A DNA stretch of 11,101 nt, from positions 1 through 11,101 of the forward strand of contig NAOQ01000154.1 in assembly GCA_002751075.1 (NCBI GenBank), given 5' to 3'. Positions within the stretch are counted from its first letter, which is position 1, and each line of letters opens with the position of its first letter. The position numbers and the translations under genes were made by a program. Origin of the DNA: Ichthyophonus hoferi. Taxonomy: Eukaryota > Opisthokonta > Ichthyosporea > Ichthyophonida > Ichthyophonidae. Positions 7,937-11,101 of the stretch are shown piece by piece. The notes below the pieces were generated by a model. That model ran no database searches. It had not been told where the DNA came from and saw nothing but the letters and a program-made list of their open reading frames with translations.

Positions 7937-8996
7937 ATATTTACAGCCCAATGCACAGAAAGTATGGTCTACTCAGTTGATATACCAATACGATGTATCA
8001 CTTCCAAACATATTTTAGAAGTTAACTGGAAAAAGGGAACTTTTTGTTTTGCATATACATCATATTTAGATTGTAATTGCAATTGTTTTTGTTTAAATAT
8101 TTTCATCTGCTAATAATGCAGGCAACAAAGCTAGAATTTCTAAATAAAAACCAGATTCTGAAATTTTGTTAAAATAAAAAAATATAATAATTTATTTGTT
8201 AAATTTATAAAAACAAATTGTCCCAATTCACAATGGACAAGGGGAAAACTATCAAACAATTCTTAGACAATATTGTAATAGACCTTAAACTTGAATGTCC
8301 CATCAGAACTTTGAAAGATAGAAAATTATGCACATTTTCACAAAAGAATCTGCTTAAGTTCTCAAAACGAACTGAAATTATGGTAGGCTAGCCTTGAGCT
8401 CAAGAAATATAGATTTGAGAATTGTCTGAAACAAGTCACTAATTTTTTGTCTTCTACATATAAAAAAGAACGTATTTATGGAACACATATATTGTAGGGC
8501 CTTCTTTTCAGTGCTAGATAAATCTCAAAGGATCTTTTTTATGTCAGTAAGCTGCCATTTATTCCGACAAAATAGTCTGGCCACATCACATTAATACAAA
8601 GGCCATGAAATATTAGCTTTTCAAATATGAACTCAGTCAATGCCACAATCTACCAATATATGACCGAGTATGATCCGTGCAGGCTATTTCCAGCACGGAA
8701 GATTATTAATGAAGCCAGGTTTAAAGAAATTATCAAGTTATACAGCAGAGCTACAATAAGCTACAAATGCCTATGGGTATAATGGTGGTAAAGCTGTGTA
8801 CGAGCCTCTCTATAATATTTGTAAATCCTTTCTGAACCATTATTGGTAATTATTCCTAAAAAAAGGTTTCATGATAGTGTTCAATAATGCTGTCATTCAA
8901 CGTCTTGTCAATTTCAGCCTGTGTAGTAAATTATCTCACCTATATTCAGAGTGGCTGTTAACTATTTTAAGCAGAAAAATTAAGATAAAATCTGTA
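7937..8996 (+). other. Coding-like plus-strand stretches, possibly a decayed gene or element
   Basis: Within about 1.06 kb the plus strand has four stop-free runs of roughly 50 to 62 codons, lying in different frames. Local translations look more mixed than expected from such AT-rich DNA, for example MTEYDPCRLFPARKIINEAR at about 8660-8719. At this base composition about one such run would be expected by chance. I recognise no transposase, reverse transcriptase or host domain. If it is coding, it is broken. Ordinary AT-rich spacer remains quite possible. Confidence 0.2.
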
Positions 8997-9546
8997 TAGC
9001 TTTTTCAGTATCAATATCGTTCATTACAGAATCAATATTTCCCAATATATCTCAGACAGAAACTTTTTATACTTGATAAATATAGCATTTTTAACATAAA
9101 ATACTTCGGAACCCATAATTAATCAAATAGATAATTGTAACTACTATAATTGCATTAATTTACGTTTATATGTAGCTATTTATATTCGGCACTTCTTGCA
9201 CTAATACTGTCCAACGATAGGCAGAAAAATAATGGGGATTGGGCTCAGGCCACTAGATTGATCAAACAACACATGAAATACATAAAAAATGCCTTAAAAA
9301 ACACCATATCTATGATCAGGAAGTGACAGTCATTACAAGTATTACCTAAATATTTTAATAAAATTTTAAAGGGATGTTCGAAAATATAGCATTAGTCTTA
9401 GGTAGAATTAGTGTCTTTAACAAGAACCAGACAGGTGCAATGTGGTTCCCAATACTACTCTAGTATGTACCCTCTATCTATCCCACTAAGTCATACTAAC
9501 ATATATAGCCAATACTTATAATCGATTTATGCTACGCAGGTAGATA
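8997..9546. other. AT-rich 3' flank of the PFK gene
   Basis: No coding signal is seen. On the minus strand the PFK stop (9549-9547) is followed by CATAAA within about 30 bases and by ATTAAA at 9359-9354. Either could serve as a variant poly(A) signal; neither is canonical. Confidence 0.4.
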
Positions 9547-10817
9547 TCATTCTGTTTTTGACCAATCAAAGGGCATGCCCGTATTATCACGAAGGGTCTG
9601 GAACAATGGCCCATACACATCCACAATTTTTCGTTTCTCAACGCTCTTTTTTACAGGAATGTGTACAAAGGTTCCGTTGATCTGACCTACAATCATGCCC
9701 GTCTTTCCAGCCATGCCAGCATGCACAGCCATTTGAGCGAGTTGGACACAGAATATCTAAAAGGTGCATATGTGTATGTGTATTATAGAGTGCAATGCAG
9801 AGTGTAGTGTGGTAGGAGGAAGAGGAAAAGGTGGTTGTTTTGGAGTAGAAAATAAGTATCAGTATCCTGTAACTAGACTGGACAAAGGAAAGAAAGCAAA
9901 CTATTAAGAGAACCACCTCCATGAAAATATATCATGAGTTAGTTAAAACAAAAAAAAACCATTGCAAAGAAAGAGGGTTAGGGAGAGAAAATAAAAATAT
10001 CTAATAGCATAGCACCAATAGCCTCAGCCTGTCATAGCATAACATAACATAACATAACCCCCCACCCTCTCTCCTACTCACCGCGTCATGGGCAATACAA
10101 GGTGCTGCCCGGATGGTATATGAAGGGTCAATGTATTTAGTGGTAGGCTCAATCCCTCTCGCTTTGAGTCCCTTGTTAATGGCCTGTTAACCCATTACCA
10201 AGCCCTTACTTAGCCTCCCCTTATGGCCAGGACTATATAAATAACTCCTCAATACCTCGATCTTCTCTAGCTAAACCATCCCTAGGTTTGAATAAATAAA
10301 AGAAAAATGCAATTTATTATTCCATGGTTCCATCTTTGTGCTCATAAAATTGACCTAACAAACCTAGCAATACCACTAACATGTGAGAACAGATGCCCCT
10401 GACAATTATTAACCTGCCGTGATATTATGGAATTTTAATATAAACTATATATATATGCGTCAGAAGCAAGGAGTAAGTTACGAAAGAAGTATCATGTAAA
10501 TAAAAAATTAAGGGAGAAAAATGACTGCCCCTCATTCTAGGCAATAAGTGCAACTGCATATTACATAGAAGTAATATGTAATACAAGTATATTGGCTGGT
10601 TTAATTCATTGCCCTAACTTTAAAAAAAAACGTTAGCTAGCAAAGCATGTGGGCAAACCAAATAGAGTGTGTATAAGAAAAGGTGGTGAGAGAGGCGAGG
10701 TAGGTCTGTATGCATACAGATGACCGGAATGCACTACAAAGTATACCACATACATCCTTCAGGGCTACACCAATGTCTCCAAACTTGACATTTCCTGAGG
10801 CGTCCTTCTCATTCAGT
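9547..10817 (-). CDS. 6-phosphofructokinase, bacterial/plant-like type, C-terminal three exons
   Basis: Phosphofructokinase phosphorylates fructose 6-phosphate to fructose 1,6-bisphosphate in cytosolic glycolysis, using ATP or, in some members, pyrophosphate. Exons (minus strand): 10817-10754, 10183-10082, 9756-9547, with GT-AG introns of 570 and 325 bases and consistent phases. The 124 full codons visible cover the C-terminal part. The first exon gives DASGNVKFGDIGVALKD. The second gives KYIDPSYTIRAAP, whose Tyr-x-x-Arg lies in the sugar-phosphate-binding region of this family. The last gives QLAQMAVHAGMAGKTGMIVG and FVHIPVKKSVEKRKIVD, ending TGMPFDWSKTE. These match bacterial group III, plant and kinetoplastid PFKs as I recall them. 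The duplicated animal/fungal PFK has a different C-terminus. The nucleotide-binding and catalytic motifs lie upstream, outside the window, so ATP versus PPi use cannot be judged. The first visible exon starts mid-codon, so the gene continues to the right. Confidence 0.9.
10034..10058. repeat. (CATAA)n pentamer repeat in PFK intron
   Basis: CATAGCATAACATAACATAA and one further unit lie inside the 325-base final intron of the PFK gene, followed by a C-rich run. Confidence 0.85.
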
Positions 10818-11101
10818 CTGGTCATGGGAAGGTAATGTTAGCTATCATGATAACAGAAAAAGGTAGATATATATATATAGACGCGTGGGTACCTCTAATA
10901 CTAGTAGTACGGTTATCTGCCAGTAACGTATTATTGCAACAGAGGTGTAGTTTAGTTAAAAACCAATGATTGTGTCAAAACGTATCACTCTCCCTCCATG
11001 CCTTTTAATGATTGGTTAGGCGTCAGAATGGGCTGTGCTTGTTGTGTTTTACACCTCTCCTTTATGTTCTAAGTAATAATAATAATAATAATAATAATAA
11101 C
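10818..11101 (-). other. PFK intron continuing beyond the right edge
   Basis: On the minus strand this leads into the acceptor CCATGACCAG (10827-10818). I found no upstream PFK exon: the EGAGQ-type motif expected before DASGN in plant PFKs is absent. A short TA run lies at about 10868-10880. Confidence 0.6.
11074..11101. repeat. (AAT)n microsatellite at right edge
   Basis: About nine AAT units reach the end of the window; the total length is unknown. Confidence 0.9.

Noticed and set aside
7747-7956. Minus-strand 69-codon frame in the spacer
   Set aside because: No recognisable domain, low-complexity AT-driven residues and no gene context.
7318-9373. CCCTTTTAAAA and TTTTAAAGGG as possible terminal inverted repeats
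   Set aside because: Low-complexity words in AT-rich DNA, imperfect match, no target-site duplication and no transposase between them.
9638-9922. Minus-strand 94-codon frame overlapping PFK
   Set aside because: Runs from the intron into the PFK exon in the wrong frame; the PFK frame is clearly conserved.
10637-10825. ATG at 10825 as a PFK start
   Set aside because: The residues before LNEKDASGN would be in mid-protein for this family, and a CAG acceptor at 10820-10818 explains the boundary.

Overview
The window is nuclear DNA of a eukaryote. Two genes carry GT-AG introns of about 140 to 570 bases, there are AT-rich spacers with many short tandem repeats, and splice sites and AATAAA signals are eukaryotic. 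The ZMAT2/Snu23 protein resembles animal versions (for example its [10 protein letters not shown] segment). An early-branching animal such as a sponge or placozoan, or a close unicellular relative, would fit, but the sequence does not settle the lineage.

Layout. 1-216 is an ATGT microsatellite. 392-991 (+) is the last coding exon of an unrecognised glutamine-rich protein with a CAA-encoded polyQ tract. 992-4055 is mostly non-coding. It holds a candidate two-exon gene for a small membrane protein (1684-2554, +), a 57-base piece of nuclear 28S rRNA on the minus strand (3167-3223), a long bulged hairpin (2945-2994) and a perfect 10-bp hairpin (3584-3609). 4056-6797 (-) is a complete seven-exon gene for ZMAT2, the homologue of yeast Snu23, giving 189 residues with every exon junction in phase. 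6798-9546 is a very AT-rich spacer with some weak coding-like runs. 9547-10817 (-) holds the last three coding exons of a 6-phosphofructokinase; its 5' exons lie beyond the right edge. This PFK is of the type known from bacteria, plants and kinetoplastids, not the duplicated animal/fungal type.

PFK and ZMAT2 lie in tandem on the minus strand. ZMAT2 converges with the glutamine-rich gene and the candidate small gene. The products (glycolysis, pre-mRNA splicing, possible nuclear regulator) do not form a pathway, and nothing suggests an operon. The most unusual signals are the isolated 28S fragment near a strong hairpin, the PFK type, and the possible small membrane-protein gene.
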